The notes: a model not told the origin generated them from the letters alone. DNA of 64,000 bases from Prevotellaceae bacterium UBA2738 (GCA_002353585.1 DEJW01000035.1:1-64000), one strand, 5' to 3'; positions 43,296 through 52,618 are shown, numbered from the stretch's first letter. Numbers and translations: made by a program.

Positions 43296-44090
43296 ATGGT
43301 GAAACTACAAACAAAGGTTGAAATAAGGAAATCGTCTATAGAAATCAGACCAACGGATAGGATTTTATTCGTTGGGTCTTGTTTTGCAGACAATATAGGT
43401 AAACGCTTCGTTGACAATAGGTTCAGAGCGTTGGTAAACCCTTATGGGGTGATGTATAACCCCGCAAGCATAAGGCATACTGTTGAAAGGATGGATAAAA
43501 ATTTCGACATAGCAGTCTTCACCCTTGGCACCAACCATGTGTATAGATTAAAGGAGACAGGCGAGATAGTAGATAATTGCCAGAAACGTCCTCAAAGCCT
43601 TTTCAGTGAGGAAGAACTGACGGTGGATGAGTGCAAGAAGTATTTGGCTGAGGCAGTAGGTATGCTGAGAGAACGTAATGCAGAGGTGAGGGTGATCCTC
43701 ACAGTCAGTCCAATCCGTTATGCGAAATATGGTTTTCACGGCAGTCAGTTGTCTAAGGCTGCACTCCAACTTGCCGCCGATGCTTTGACAAAGCAATACG
43801 ATGGAGTGGAATATTTCCCTGCTTACGAGATAATGAACGATGAACTGCGCGACTACCGTTTCTACGAACCAGATATGCTTCACCCCTCATCCCAGGCTGT
43901 TGACTATATCTATGAGCAGTTTAAGACTATGTTTTTCAGTGCTGACGCCTATAAGATGGAAGAAGAATGGCAGCCCATACAAAAGGCGTTGAATCACCGT
44001 CCGTTTGATGCTGAGGGTGAAGAATACAAAACATTTCTTGCTAAGGCTCGTTCTGAGGAAGTTTCTTTTATGAAGAGATGGAAATTATAA
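43296..44090 (+). CDS. GSCFA-domain protein
   Basis: The ATG at 43296 gives a 264-residue protein; an upstream in-frame ATG at 43125 would read through the promoter and is rejected. FVGSCFADNIGKRF (GSCFA at residues 27-31) is the name-giving motif of this SGNH-hydrolase-like family. Further marks are NPYGVMYNP, TLGTNHVYR (the block II/III region), and YEPDMLHPS with the Asp-x-x-His catalytic pair. The substrate is unknown, though SGNH enzymes are esterases or acyltransferases. It overlaps birA by 13 bases. Confidence 0.9.
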   Translation: MVKLQTKVEIRKSSIEIRPTDRILFVGSCFADNIGKRFVDNRFRALVNPYGVMYNPASIRHTVERMDKNFDIAVFTLGTNHVYRLKETGEIVDNCQKRPQSLFSEEELTVDECKKYLAEAVGMLRERNAEVRVILTVSPIRYAKYGFHGSQLSKAALQLAADALTKQYDGVEYFPAYEIMNDELRDYRFYEPDMLHPSSQAVDYIYEQFKTMFFSADAYKMEEEWQPIQKALNHRPFDAEGEEYKTFLAKARSEEVSFMKRWKL

Positions 44091-44824
44091 AGTTGTCAGC
44101 CATATCATCCACTAACGACTACCTTCTTGGTTTGAACACAGAAGAGGAGGTTTGTGTCAGAACCGACTATCAGTCGGCAGGCAAGGGCATGGGAACCAAC
44201 ACATGGGAAAGTGAGGCAGGTAAGAACCTGTTATTCTCCATCTTGGTACATCCATCGTGGTTATCAGTTTCCGAGCAATACCTTTTGTCTATGGCAGAGG
44301 CAATATCCATACATGATGTGCTGACGGAGATTCTCCGACCGATAATGGGTGAAGATGCTACAGACAAGCTGACTATCAAATGGCCTAACGACATATATTG
44401 GGAGGACAAAAAACTTAGTGGAACACGAATAGACGGCAACATAAAAGGTGGAGTGCTGCAAGACCTCATAATAGGTACAGGCATAAACGTAAACCAGCAA
44501 CAGTTCTTCGGTGATGCCCCCAATCCTGTGTCGCTTTATCAGATTACGAGCAAGGAACATGACAACGATGAAATCCTGAATAAGATATTGGCGTACTTTG
44601 CCAAATATCAGGATGCATTGAAGCAAGGCGACAAGGAAAAGATAGTGAGTGAGTATCATGGACGGCTGTACAGACGAACGGGAATACATCGGTACGAAGA
44701 CAGTAATGGCACTTTTGATGCTGAAATTGTCAGGGTAGATACCAACGGCATCATGACGCTTAGACGCACAGACGGAACGCTGTCTGATTATGAGTTTAAG
44801 GAGGTGAGATTCGTGATATTGTAA
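44078..44824 (+). CDS. birA: Biotin-[acetyl-CoA-carboxylase] ligase
   Basis: A 248-residue ligase that attaches biotin to the carboxyl-carrier protein. It has the ISSTNDYL opening, YQSAGKGMGTNTWES (the biotinyl-AMP loop), IKWPNDIYWEDKKLSGTRIDG, and a C-terminal beta cap. No N-terminal DNA-binding domain is present, so it is a monofunctional ligase and not a repressor. It overlaps the GSCFA gene by 13 bases. Confidence 0.93.
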   Translation: MEIIKLSAISSTNDYLLGLNTEEEVCVRTDYQSAGKGMGTNTWESEAGKNLLFSILVHPSWLSVSEQYLLSMAEAISIHDVLTEILRPIMGEDATDKLTIKWPNDIYWEDKKLSGTRIDGNIKGGVLQDLIIGTGINVNQQQFFGDAPNPVSLYQITSKEHDNDEILNKILAYFAKYQDALKQGDKEKIVSEYHGRLYRRTGIHRYEDSNGTFDAEIVRVDTNGIMTLRRTDGTLSDYEFKEVRFVIL

Positions 44825-44889
44825 TAACATAATATCGACATATCGAAATAACGAAAGATTATAAATCAATAACAAAATCGTAAAGGACT

Positions 44890-45597
44890 ATGAAATTTAA
44901 GAGAATTTTGCTGAAGCTTTCAGGTGAGAGTCTTCAGGGTGAACAAGGGTACGGCATAGACGTTAACCGATTGAATGACTATGCTCGTCAGATAAAAGAG
45001 ATAGCCGATATGGGTGTAGAGATAGGCATCGTGATTGGTGGTGGCAATATCTTCCGCGGTTTGTCTGGTGCAGGCAAGGGTTTTGACCGTGTGAAAGGCG
45101 ACCAGATGGGTATGTGTGCAACGGTTATCAATTCTCTCGGTCTCTCATCGGCTCTTGAGGCTATAGGTCAGAAGACTAAGGTGCTTACGGCTATACGTAT
45201 GGAACCTATAGGCGAGTTTTATAACAAGTGGAAGGCAATAGAGGCTATGAAGCAGGGACAGGTGGTTATTATGTCTGCAGGCACGGGTAATCCTTACTTC
45301 ACCACAGACACAGGTTCGTCACTTCGTGGCATTGAGATAGAGGCCGATGTAATGCTGAAGGGCACTCGTGTGGATGGTGTATATACTGCCGACCCAGAGA
45401 AAGACCCTACCGCCACTAAGTTTCATGATATTACTTATCAGGAAGTGATAGCTAAAGGGCTGAAAGTGATGGATGTTACAGCTACAGCTATGTGTATGCA
45501 GAACAACTTGCCTATCTACGTGTTCAATATGGATATAGTAGGCAATCTGAAGAAAGTGATGCAAGGCGAGGAAATCGGTACGCTGGTGCATAATTAG
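44890..45597 (+). CDS. pyrH: UMP kinase
   Basis: A 235-residue amino-acid-kinase-fold enzyme converting UMP to UDP. Family marks are RILLKLSGESLQG, IVIGGGNIFRGL, DQMGMCATVINSL, and GVYTADPEKDPTA near the end. Regulated typically by GTP and UTP. It sits 65 bases after birA and 46 bases before a nucleoside kinase, giving a small pyrimidine-salvage grouping. Confidence 0.96.
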   Translation: MKFKRILLKLSGESLQGEQGYGIDVNRLNDYARQIKEIADMGVEIGIVIGGGNIFRGLSGAGKGFDRVKGDQMGMCATVINSLGLSSALEAIGQKTKVLTAIRMEPIGEFYNKWKAIEAMKQGQVVIMSAGTGNPYFTTDTGSSLRGIEIEADVMLKGTRVDGVYTADPEKDPTATKFHDITYQEVIAKGLKVMDVTATAMCMQNNLPIYVFNMDIVGNLKKVMQGEEIGTLVHN

Positions 45598-45643
45598 TTC
45601 AAGAGTTCCAAGATTTCACAAAGTCCCCCAAAAATCAAGAGTT

Positions 45644-47089
45644 ATGGACAGAAGAGCATATGTACGCACACTGTTCCTTGTTCTGTGCAAGGCTGTGCAC
45701 GACCTTTACCCTCAGGGTAGTATAAAGATATTATTCCCAGTAAGTAACGGCTATTATTGCGAGCCAGAGATAGGCGAGGTGGTAAGTCCTGATAATGTGG
45801 CTGCCATACGTCATAGAATGCGTGCACTGATAGATGCCGACCTACCTATCGAGATGCACAAGAAACCGAAGGAAGAGGTACTTGAGCTATTCAAAGACGA
45901 TGAGTCTAAGGTACGACTGATGAGGGGTGTTGATACCGAGACCCTGCGTTATTGTTCACTTGTGGGCTACAACGATTCCTTCTATGGCGAGGTGCTGTCA
46001 CATACTGGTGCCGTAAGCCTTTTCGGACTTGAGATGTACATCAACGGTATGCTGCTCCGAATACCAGATGCCAACGACCCTACTAAGTTGGGCAAGTTTA
46101 TTCGCCAAGATAAGATGTTCGACGTATTTATGGAGAGTCATTCATGGCAGAAAAAGATGGGTCTGAGTAATATAGGCACCCTTAACCAAGCCATAGACGA
46201 GGGATACAGTTCACAGCTTATTACGGTCTCTGAGGCTATGCAAGAAAAACACCTCTCTAAGATAGCTGACGATATCGCAAGTCGTGACGTGAAGGTGGTG
46301 ATGATTGCAGGCCCGTCAAGTAGTGGTAAGACGACTACCTGCAAGCGTCTCAGTGTGCAGTTGGTTATCAATGGTATCTGGCCTAAGCAGATGTCTATGG
46401 ATGATTACTATGTCGACCGTGAGAATACGCCGTTAGACGAGAATGGCGAGTATGATTTTGAGTCCCTACATGCTCTTAACCTCGAACTGTTTAATGAACA
46501 TGTCAATGCCCTCATCAATGGAGAAGAGGTGGAGTTGCCTCGCTATAATTTTGCTACGGGTAAGAGTGAGAAGTCTGGTAAGAAACTCAAACTGAAAGAG
46601 AATGAGATACTGGTCATAGAAGGCATCCATGCCCTTAATCCGGACCTCACGTCCTCAATTCCGCAACGACAGATATTCCGTCTCTATGCCTCTGCACTCA
46701 CTACCATAATGCTCGATGACCACAATTATGTCTCTACCACTGACAACCGTCTTATCCGTCGTATGGTGCGCGACTATAAATATCGCAACACCTCTGCCGA
46801 GCAGACGTTGGCTCGCTGGGCTTCTGTGCGTCGTGGTGAAGATAAGTGGATATTCCCATTCCAGGAAAATGCCGATGCAGTGTTCAATACAGCCCTGTTG
46901 TTTGAACTCGCTGTGTTGAAGTCTCAGGCAGAATCCCTGCTGTTTGGTGTAAAGGAGGATTCCCCTCAGTATTCAGAGGCAAGGCGTCTGATACGTTTCC
47001 TGCGTCATATAGCGCCAATGTCTGAGGATCAGATACCATTCACCTCTCTGCTGAGAGAGTTCCTTGGTGGTAGTAGCTTTGAATATTGA
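45644..47089 (+). CDS. Uridine-kinase-like nucleoside kinase, N-terminally short
   Basis: A 481-residue protein. It opens with a threonyl-tRNA-synthetase second-domain-like segment (FPVSNGYYCEPEIGEV) and continues with a P-loop kinase of the PRK/uridine-kinase type: MIAGPSSSGKTTTCKRLS near residue 220, MSMDDYYVDR, and LVIEGIHALNP. Family members I know are about 550 residues with an N-terminal TGS domain; here that domain is absent, because pyrH ends only 46 bases upstream. It would phosphorylate uridine or cytidine, fitting the neighbour pyrH. Confidence 0.85.
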   Translation: MDRRAYVRTLFLVLCKAVHDLYPQGSIKILFPVSNGYYCEPEIGEVVSPDNVAAIRHRMRALIDADLPIEMHKKPKEEVLELFKDDESKVRLMRGVDTETLRYCSLVGYNDSFYGEVLSHTGAVSLFGLEMYINGMLLRIPDANDPTKLGKFIRQDKMFDVFMESHSWQKKMGLSNIGTLNQAIDEGYSSQLITVSEAMQEKHLSKIADDIASRDVKVVMIAGPSSSGKTTTCKRLSVQLVINGIWPKQMSMDDYYVDRENTPLDENGEYDFESLHALNLELFNEHVNALINGEEVELPRYNFATGKSEKSGKKLKLKENEILVIEGIHALNPDLTSSIPQRQIFRLYASALTTIMLDDHNYVSTTDNRLIRRMVRDYKYRNTSAEQTLARWASVRRGEDKWIFPFQENADAVFNTALLFELAVLKSQAESLLFGVKEDSPQYSEARRLIRFLRHIAPMSEDQIPFTSLLREFLGGSSFEY

Positions 47090-47251
47090 ATTAGAAATTA
47101 GGCTCCGAGCTTTGCTCGCCTGAGCACCGTTAGGAGCGCAAGAATTAGAAATTATTTTACATAATTTTCAACTTTCAATTTTCAACTTTCAACTTTTCTT
47201 TGTACCTTTGCAGTTCAATAACAGGTAATAAATACAAATAAGAATATAAAG
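47090..47251. repeat. Spacer with dispersed 50-bp element and low-complexity repeats
   Basis: ATTAGAAATTA flanks both sides of the element at 47101-47142 (GGCTCCGAGCTTTGCTCGCC through GGAGCGCAAG). Then come TTTCAACTTTCAATT units and the TACCTTTG box at 47203-47210, which serves glnN. Confidence 0.7.
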
Positions 47252-49438
47252 ATGTCAAGTTTAAGATTCCAGATGGTTAGCCAGGCATTCCGCAAACATG
47301 CAGTGGAAGTGCCAGCTCCCACCGAGCGCCCCTCAGAGTTTTTTGCCAAGTATGTGTTTAATAAGGCAAAGATGCAGAAGTATCTGCCTAAGGACACATA
47401 CGTGAAGATGATGGACGTGATAGACAATGGTGTGCCCCTTGACCGTGAGACGGCTGACGTCGTTGCCGATGGTATGAAGAAGTGGGCAATGGAGTTGGGC
47501 GTAACCCACTGTACTCACTGGTTTCAGCCTCTTACCGACACTACGGCAGAGAAACACGATGCCTTCGTAGAGCACGATGGCAATGGCGGTATGGTAGAGA
47601 AATTCTCTGGCAAGTCACTTGTGCAGCAGGAACCTGACGCTTCCAGTTTCCCTTCTGGTGGCATTCGCTCAACCTTTGAGGCACGAGGCTATTCTGCCTG
47701 GGATCCTACCAGTCCAGTGTTTGTCGTTGGCGACACACTGATGATTCCTACCGTCTTCATCTCTTACACAGGTGAGGCACTTGACTACAAGACACCTTTG
47801 CTTAAGTCTCTCCGTGCTGTCAACGAGGCAGCTACGGCAGTGGTACATTATTTCAACCCTGAGGTGAAGAAGGTAATCTCCAACCTTGGTTGGGAACAGG
47901 AGTATTTCCTCATCGACGAGGGCTTATATTCTGCACGTCCTGACCTTCTGCTCACTGGACGTACGCTGATGGGACACTCTTCAGCTAAGGACCAGCAGAT
48001 GGACGACCACTATTTCGGTGCCATCCCTGAGCGTGTGGCTGCCTTCATGAAAGACCTCGAGATACAGGCTCTCGAACTTGGCATTCCTTGTAAGACACGT
48101 CATAATGAGGTAGCGCCAAACCAGTTTGAACTTGCGCCAATCTATGAAGAGATGAACCTCGCCATCGACCACAATATGCTTATCATGTCGCTCATGAAGA
48201 AGGTGGCACGTAAGCATGGTTTCCGTTGTCTCTTGCACGAGAAACCTTTTGATGGTGTCAATGGTTCAGGCAAGCACAACAACTGGTCTCTTGCCACTGA
48301 TACAGGCATCCTGCTTCACGGTCCTGGCAAGGACGATGTCAGCAACCTGCGTTTCGTCACCTTTGTGGTTGAGACGCTGATGGGTGTATATAAGCATAAC
48401 GGACTCCTGAAGGCAAGTATAATGTCGGCTACCAATGCCCATCGTCTTGGTGGTCATGAGGCTCCTCCTGTCATCGTAAGTTCATTCCTTGGCCGTCAGC
48501 TTACTGAGGTACTTGACCACCTTGAGAATACTACTGATGATACCATAGCCATCAAGGGTAAAGCAGGACTGAAACTCGATATTCCTTCCATTCCTGAACT
48601 GCTTATCGACAATACCGACCGCAACCGCACCTCGCCATTCGCCTTCACGGGTAACCGCTTTGAGTTCCGTGCTCCAGGCAGTGAGGCAAACTGTGCTTCG
48701 GCTATGATAGCCCTCAACTCAGCTGTTGCTGAGGCTTTGGTAAGTTTTAAGCAGCGTGTTGATGCCCGCATCGCTGAGGGCAAGGATACCACAGCGGCTA
48801 TTATCGCTACTCTGCGTGACGATATCAAGACCTGTAAGGATATACGCTTCGACGGCAATGGCTATAGTGACGAGTGGAAACAGGAGGCTGCACGTCGTGG
48901 ACTCGATGTCGAAACCTCTTGTCCTGTAATCTTCGACCGCTATCTCGACGAGTCATCTATCAATATGTTTGAGTCTCTCCATGTCATGACACGCAAGGAA
49001 CTTGAGGCACGTAACGAGATAAAGTGGGAGACCTACACTAAGAAGGTGCAGATTGAGGCACGTATCTTTGGCGACCTCTCCATCAATCATATCATTCCTC
49101 AGGTGGTGGCTTATCAGACCAAGCTCGCTGAGAACGTGGCAGCCATGAAGTCTATCCTCCCAGAGGCAGAATTCAAGACCCTCTGTGCTTCTAACCTCGC
49201 CCTCATTTCTGAGATAGGTGACAGAGTGCGTCACATTGAGGAAGGTTGCGCTGCCCTCACTGAGGCACGTAAGGTGGCAAACAAGATTGAGTCACAGCGT
49301 GAGAAGGCTATCGCTTATCACGACACCGTAGAACCTCTCATGGAGAAGATACGTTATCATATCGATAAACTCGAGGCAAAGGTTGACGATGAGGTGTGGA
49401 CTCTGCCTAAGTATCGTGAAATGCTCTTTATGAGGTAA
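47252..49438 (+). CDS. glnN: Type III glutamine synthetase
   Basis: A 728-residue enzyme, far longer than the GSI form, as expected for the GSIII class of Bacteroidetes and cyanobacteria. It has the class-specific N-terminus (FGxxVF-like FFAKYVFNKAKM, THCTHWFQPLTD), EQEYFLID, NEVAPNQFELAPI, and GSGKHNNWSL. It assimilates ammonia into glutamine. It has its own promoter and stands alone, with a dispersed repeat on each side. Confidence 0.96.
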   Translation: MSSLRFQMVSQAFRKHAVEVPAPTERPSEFFAKYVFNKAKMQKYLPKDTYVKMMDVIDNGVPLDRETADVVADGMKKWAMELGVTHCTHWFQPLTDTTAEKHDAFVEHDGNGGMVEKFSGKSLVQQEPDASSFPSGGIRSTFEARGYSAWDPTSPVFVVGDTLMIPTVFISYTGEALDYKTPLLKSLRAVNEAATAVVHYFNPEVKKVISNLGWEQEYFLIDEGLYSARPDLLLTGRTLMGHSSAKDQQMDDHYFGAIPERVAAFMKDLEIQALELGIPCKTRHNEVAPNQFELAPIYEEMNLAIDHNMLIMSLMKKVARKHGFRCLLHEKPFDGVNGSGKHNNWSLATDTGILLHGPGKDDVSNLRFVTFVVETLMGVYKHNGLLKASIMSATNAHRLGGHEAPPVIVSSFLGRQLTEVLDHLENTTDDTIAIKGKAGLKLDIPSIPELLIDNTDRNRTSPFAFTGNRFEFRAPGSEANCASAMIALNSAVAEALVSFKQRVDARIAEGKDTTAAIIATLRDDIKTCKDIRFDGNGYSDEWKQEAARRGLDVETSCPVIFDRYLDESSINMFESLHVMTRKELEARNEIKWETYTKKVQIEARIFGDLSINHIIPQVVAYQTKLAENVAAMKSILPEAEFKTLCASNLALISEIGDRVRHIEEGCAALTEARKVANKIESQREKAIAYHDTVEPLMEKIRYHIDKLEAKVDDEVWTLPKYREMLFMR

Positions 49439-49440
49439 AG

Positions 49441-49497
49441 AACGGGCTCCGAGCTTGCTCGCCTGAGCACCTACTGGAGCGCAAGAACGTTAACGGG
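49441..49497 (+). repeat. Dispersed 50-bp element, best preserved copy
   Basis: AACGGGCTCCGAGCTTGCTC, GCCTGAGCACCTACTGGAGC, GCAAGAACGTTAACGGG. GAGCTTGCTC can fold on itself and AACG/CGTT bracket the copy. Used as reference for the other copies. Confidence 0.8.
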
Positions 49498-49501
49498 AAC
49501 T

Positions 49502-50452
49502 ATGAATTATGTACTCTGCGTTATATGTGCCCTGTTTTGCATGAGCCGGGCATCTGCTGCCGAAGGCGACATTTTTGTCCCCAAGGCGCCTGATTATGCT
49601 GACCCGGCGATGTGGTACACTGCTGATGGCGACACTGCCAATGCTGGTGCCGATGTGTTCTACGTTGTCTCAACGTGGGAGACCGACTGGACCGCAGCTG
49701 ACGGCAAGGTGAGCCACTGGGCTGATGTGTGTAATCCCCGTCATCGTGACCGCATGGCTATCGAGATTAGCAAGGTGGCAGCCTATATGTCCGTAGGCAA
49801 CCGTTTCTATGCGCCTTACTACCGTCATGCTACCATCGACGGATTTGTTACGCAGAATGAAGATACCATACGCAGTCGCGCCCAAGTGGCTATGGGTGAT
49901 GTGTGCAGGGCTTTTGACTATTTCCAGAATGTTCGCGACAAGAGCCGTCCTTTCATCATCGTTGGTTTCAGTCAGGGAGGCATGGCTATGGTGTCACTGC
50001 TCAAGCACATGAGTGACGAGCAGTATCAGGGGCTCGTAGCAGCATACGTCTTAGGCTATAAGGTAACACCTGAAGATACACTTTCGTCCAGTCATATACG
50101 TCCTGCCAAGGGCGAGAGTGACACGGGCGTCACCATCTGCTATAATACGGTGAAGGATGCTAAGTATGCCAAACCTGTAATCGCTGGCACCTGCTTCGCC
50201 ATCAACCCCGTCAATTGGCGCACCGATGCTACTCCAGCCACGCTTCATGACACTATCACCGTTACCCTCGACCCCCATCATCATGTTCTTGTGGTCAAGG
50301 GCTATAGCGGTGCCGAATATCGTCCGTATGGCAATCTCATCAACGTTGGCGACATCCACAGTTGCGAGCCCTGGCTCTACAGCGAATGCCTGAAGCAGAA
50401 CTTCGCCACCAGAACGCGAAGATTTAGATCAGAAAGAAATAATAATCAATAA
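49502..50452 (+). CDS. DUF3089 alpha/beta hydrolase, exported
   Basis: A 316-residue protein with a signal peptide (about residues 1-19). DUF3089 features are MWYTADGDTANAGADVFYVVST, AKVAAYMSVG-type lines, FYAPYYRHAT, AFDYFQ, and the nucleophile elbow GFSQGGM near residue 155, with DPHHHVLVVKGY late. It is a predicted esterase or lipase-like hydrolase of the periplasm or surface. The start is 4 bases after a copy of the dispersed repeat. Confidence 0.85.
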   Translation: MNYVLCVICALFCMSRASAAEGDIFVPKAPDYADPAMWYTADGDTANAGADVFYVVSTWETDWTAADGKVSHWADVCNPRHRDRMAIEISKVAAYMSVGNRFYAPYYRHATIDGFVTQNEDTIRSRAQVAMGDVCRAFDYFQNVRDKSRPFIIVGFSQGGMAMVSLLKHMSDEQYQGLVAAYVLGYKVTPEDTLSSSHIRPAKGESDTGVTICYNTVKDAKYAKPVIAGTCFAINPVNWRTDATPATLHDTITVTLDPHHHVLVVKGYSGAEYRPYGNLINVGDIHSCEPWLYSECLKQNFATRTRRFRSERNNNQ

Positions 50453-50530
50453 TAAATAATTGGGGTCTCAGGTATTGTCTTTTAACTCCTTTAACTCCTT
50501 AACTCCTTTAACTCCTTATAAATATAATAA

Positions 50531-51889
50531 ATGAAAAAGAACCTTGAAACCATCTGCGTGCATGGCGGATGGAAACCAAAGAAGGGTGAACCACAGCAGT
50601 TGCCCATTTGTCAGTCAACCACATTCAGGTATGAGACCAGCGAGCAGATGGCGCGCCTCTTCGACCTGAAGGATGAAGGATATTTCTATACCCGTCTTGC
50701 TAATCCTACCAATGATGCCGTAGCCAAGAAAATCTGCGCCCTCGAGGGTGGAGTAGGGGCTATGCTCACCAGTTCGGGTCAGGCAGCCAATTTCTATGCT
50801 GTGTTCAATATCTGTCAGGCAGGCGACCACTTCATCACCTCCAACACCATCTATGGCGGCACCTTCAACCTCTTCGGCGTAACCATGAAGAAGCTCGGCA
50901 TAGAGTGCACCTTCGTCGATCCTGATTGGGATGATGCCAAGATAGAGGCATGTTTCAAGGAGAATACCAAGTGTTTCTTCGGCGAGACCATCTCTAACCC
51001 TGGTGGCAACGTGTTCGATATAGAGCGTTTTGCCAAGATGGCACATAAGCATGGTGTGCCTCTCATTGTCGATAACACCTTCGCCACACCTATCAACTGC
51101 CGTCCTTTTGAGTGGGGTTGCGACATCGTCACCCATTCCACCACTAAATATATGGACGGTCATGCCACTCAGGTAGGCGGTTGCATCGTTGATTCAGGCA
51201 ACTTCAACTGGGAGACCTGTACCCATGAGGGTGATAACAGTGTTCCCGTTAACGTTAACGTTCTTCGCCAAGGCTCAGGCGAGCAGAGCTCGGAACCCGT
51301 TAAGTTCCCAGGTCTTACTACGCCAGATGAGTCTTATCACGGACTCACCTACACCAAGGCATTCGGCAAGCTTGCCTATACCACCAAACTCGTCGCTCAG
51401 CTCATGCGCGACCTCGGTAGCATACCAGCACCACAGAATTCCTTCCTGCTCAACCTCGGACTTGAGACCCTTGCCCTGCGTATGAAGCAGCATTGCTCCA
51501 ACGCCCAGAAAGTGGCAGAGTGGCTGGAGAAGAATCCTAAGGTGTCATGGGTCAACTACTGCGGACTGCCTTCTAACAAATACTATGCCCTTGCCCAGAA
51601 GTATATGCCTAACGGCAGCTGTGGCGTCATAGCCTTCGGTTTGAAGGGTACACGTGATGATGCCATCAAGTTTATGGACAACCTCGACTTCATCAGCATC
51701 GTAACCCACGTTGCCGATGCCCGCACCTGTGTGCTCCACCCAGCCAGCCACACCCACCGTCAGCTCTCCGACGAGCAGTTGCGTGAGGCAGGCGTAGCCC
51801 CTGACCTTGTGCGCCTCTCCGTAGGCATAGAGAATGTTGACGACATCATTGCCGACCTTGAAAGTGCTATGAAGGTAATTGACAATTGA
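50531..51889 (+). CDS. metY: O-acetylhomoserine (thiol)-lyase carrying an in-frame repeat
   Basis: A 452-residue PLP enzyme of the Cys/Met-metabolism family that makes homocysteine from O-acetylhomoserine and sulfide. Marks are ICVHGGWKPKKGEPQQ, YFYTRLANPTNDAVAKK, LTSSGQAANF, and the PLP-lysine in THSTTKYMDGH. Residues about 239-258 (VNVNVLRQGSGEQSSEPV) are encoded by a reverse-orientation copy of the dispersed 50-bp repeat, placed between GNFNWETC and FPGLTTPDESYHG, a surface loop that is short in relatives. Confidence 0.94.
   Translation: MKKNLETICVHGGWKPKKGEPQQLPICQSTTFRYETSEQMARLFDLKDEGYFYTRLANPTNDAVAKKICALEGGVGAMLTSSGQAANFYAVFNICQAGDHFITSNTIYGGTFNLFGVTMKKLGIECTFVDPDWDDAKIEACFKENTKCFFGETISNPGGNVFDIERFAKMAHKHGVPLIVDNTFATPINCRPFEWGCDIVTHSTTKYMDGHATQVGGCIVDSGNFNWETCTHEGDNSVPVNVNVLRQGSGEQSSEPVKFPGLTTPDESYHGLTYTKAFGKLAYTTKLVAQLMRDLGSIPAPQNSFLLNLGLETLALRMKQHCSNAQKVAEWLEKNPKVSWVNYCGLPSNKYYALAQKYMPNGSCGVIAFGLKGTRDDAIKFMDNLDFISIVTHVADARTCVLHPASHTHRQLSDEQLREAGVAPDLVRLSVGIENVDDIIADLESAMKVIDN
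51246..51303 (-). repeat. Dispersed 50-bp element inside metY
   Basis: On the minus strand it reads ACGGGTTCCGAGCTCTGCTC, GCCTGAGCCTTGGCGAAGAA, CGTTAACGTTAACGGG, matching the reference copy at 49441 with several changes. It is translated without a stop. Confidence 0.75.
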
Positions 51890-52196
51890 TAATTGATAAT
51901 TGACAATTGAACTCCGAGCTTTGCTCGCCTGTAATCGGACGCACCTCTGGTGCTACGCTTGCCAGAGCAAGAACACCTACGGAGCGCAAGAATTGATAAT
52001 TGACAATTGATAATTGAACTAGCTTGCGAAGCAAGCGTTTGAACCCTTTGAACCCTTTGAACCAGCTCGCACCAGCGAGCGTCTTGAACCCTTCTTGAAC
52101 TAGCGAAGCGTTTGAACCCTTTGAACCAGCTCGCACCAGCGAAGCGTTTGAACCCTTTGAACCAGCTCGCACCAGCGAGCGTCTTGAACCAGCGCT
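51890..52196. repeat. Repeat-only spacer: TTGATAATTGACA, dispersed element variant, TTGAACCC tandem array
   Basis: ATTGATAATTGACA units flank a variant of the dispersed element (51912-51992) that has an extra 30 bases. From 52020 to 52215 there is a compound array of TTTGAACCC, CAGCTCGCACCAGCGA and AGCGTCTTGAACC units. Translation of the minus strand gives only a repetitive peptide, so no gene is called. Confidence 0.7.
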
Positions 52197-52517
52197 TTAG
52201 CGCGTCTTGAACCAAGCATATCGCTTTCGTTTCCCTATATAAGAGGCATCCCCCTGATGGAGGTATGCCTCTTTTTCGAATCCGATGTTGCGATAAGCCG
52301 TCAGTGCGTCGCGGTATATAATGAGTTTAATTATCCACTCCACTATATACCATATATAAAAAGGTACGTAAAGCATTTCCCTCTGTTGCAGGGTGTGTAT
52401 GTATTCGTGCCTTTGCTCCGTTTTGTTCAGTTTTGTGCGCGCAAACACGATGCCAAAGATATTGATGGCATAAAACCCCTTCATCAGGGGCAGAGATGAT
52501 ATGTTTATGATGCGCAT
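52197..52517 (-). CDS. Small protein with HExxH-like motif, predicted membrane metallopeptidase-like
   Basis: The ATG at 52515-52517 gives 106 residues; an earlier frame start would read through the promoter region. RHEYIHTLQQREM (HExIH with a downstream Gln/Glu) is followed by LYVPFYIWYIVEWIIKLI, a membrane helix, and then FEKEAY. This architecture is a common uncharacterised Bacteroidetes family. The zinc-motif look suggests a peptidase, but activity is unproven. Its last residues WFKTR are encoded by the tandem repeat array, so the original C-terminus may be altered. Confidence 0.68.
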   Translation of the reverse strand: MRIINISSLPLMKGFYAINIFGIVFARTKLNKTEQRHEYIHTLQQREMLYVPFYIWYIVEWIIKLIIYRDALTAYRNIGFEKEAYLHQGDASYIGKRKRYAWFKTR

Positions 52518-52586
52518 AGTTTGTTGGTGCAAAGTTACGCAAAAGATATTATTTTGTGAACAAAAGAACATTTTTTTGCGAAAAAA

Positions 52587-52618
52587 TTTGCAAGTTTAAA
52601 ACTATTTTCTTAATTTTG
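52587..52618 (+). promoter_or_regulatory. Promoter of the 39-residue peptide gene
   Basis: TTTG at 52587-52590 and TAATTTTG at 52611-52618, spaced by 20 bases. Confidence 0.7.

Noticed and set aside
51760..52215. Minus-strand 151-codon frame with WFKGFKRFAGAS-type repeats
   Set aside because: The peptide is only the translation of the tandem DNA array, overlaps metY, and has no start context.
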